Of a stretch of DNA of 13,961 nucleotides, positions 13,730-13,961 are shown piece after piece. Source of the stretch: Methanobacteriota archaeon. GTDB lineage: Archaea; Thermoplasmatota; Thermoplasmata; RBG-16-68-12. The translations under genes were made by a program, and so were the position numbers. How positions within the stretch are numbered: the first letter of the stretch is position 1; every line of letters starts with the position of its first letter. The notes beneath the pieces are model-generated. The model was not told the DNA's origin and ran no database searches. It saw only the letters and a program-made list of their open reading frames with translations. The stretch is taken from positions 1 through 13,961 of the forward strand of contig VBMC01000025.1 in assembly GCA_005879015.1 (NCBI GenBank), in the 5' to 3' direction.

Positions 13730-13961
13730 CGTTCCGATTCCGCCGAGAGCGGCTTACGGCCCGCGAATCCACTGCCCAGGGTGTGCCACCATTCGATCCG
13801 GTCCTCCCCCCGTTGCCAGCACAGGTAGACGACCTCGTTTCCGATCCGCGCGGGGAAGTCGACGAGCCCACGATGCAAGTCCTTCACCTCGCAGCCGAGG
13901 GCGAGGACCGCGTCAATGTCCGCTTGGACGGACCGATCCAGGTCGGCCTGTTCTTGCAACA
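13726..13961 (-). CDS. DUF2203 family protein, C-terminal part only
   Basis: The frame is open from the right edge and ends in TAA at 13726-13728. The visible 78 or so residues show the DUF2203 core: LGCEVKDLHRGLVDFPARIG, then EVVYLCWQRGEDRIEWWHTL, then GFAGRKPL, close to the family pattern ending GFaGRqPL. Complete members have about 120-130 residues, so roughly the first 45, including the start, lie outside the window. The family is widespread in bacteria and archaea and has no established activity. No metal-binding or catalytic motif stands out beyond a single Cys in YLCW. Confidence 0.85.
   Translation of the reverse strand, partial: LQEQADLDRSVQADIDAVLALGCEVKDLHRGLVDFPARIGNEVVYLCWQRGEDRIEWWHTLGSGFAGRKPLSAESER

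Noticed and set aside
1..13961. CRISPR arrays, phage genes, insertion sequences or replication origin repeats.
   Set aside because: No regularly spaced repeats, phage proteins, transposases or iteron-like clusters were seen on either strand.

Overview
The window looks like high-GC DNA from an uncultured archaeon, most plausibly a Thermoplasmatota-type lineage (inference). The reasons are archaeal TATA-like boxes placed about 25-40 bases before several start codons, a Ras/Rab-like GTPase N-terminus with the motif GDGGVGKTSLIRRF, and GGTGG/GGAGG ribosome-binding sites only on internal genes. Nearly all genes are on the minus strand; the clear plus-strand exception is an iscA-type gene at 11146-11571. 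TGA is by far the commonest stop codon (TAA twice, TAG once as a plausible natural stop).

Layout, in the direction of minus-strand transcription (right to left). At 13961-11582: the end of a DUF2203 gene, sufT (MIP18/DUF59), a small rubrerythrin-like protein and an HdrD/GlpC-like Fe-S protein. At 11146-11571, plus strand: an A-type Fe-S carrier, divergent from sufB and apparently sharing its TATA region. At 11059-4069: a SUF iron-sulfur cluster assembly region, sufB - sufC - sufD - sufU - a second SufB-like gene - sufS - a second sufU. It runs by a four-base overlap into cysM, which runs by another into a JAMM metalloprotease (mec), at 4054-2670. Then, from its own promoter, comes an unusual three-domain protein at 2543-1089: a CysO/MoaD-type sulfur carrier, a MoeB/ThiF E1-like enzyme and a rhodanese. 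The left end has a small helical protein and a junction between two truncated convergent genes.

Together the genes describe a sulfur-to-cluster route. The CysO-MoeZ-type fusion, CysM and Mec resemble the mycobacterial CysO/CysM/Mec cysteine pathway. SufS and SufU mobilise sulfur from cysteine, SufBCD builds clusters, and IscA and SufT would help deliver them. The fusion is notable because the Gly-Gly tail that must become a thiocarboxylate lies inside the polypeptide, with a JAMM protease encoded next door.

Several genes are broken as read. sufB has an in-frame TAG at codon 310. sufS lacks about 80 bases in its middle. The second SufB-like gene lacks about 64 bases and also its catalytic cysteine. 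A GTPase gene and a DUF1684 gene are each cut at a common junction near 385-393. These are either real decay or deletion, or errors in the assembly; raw reads would decide.
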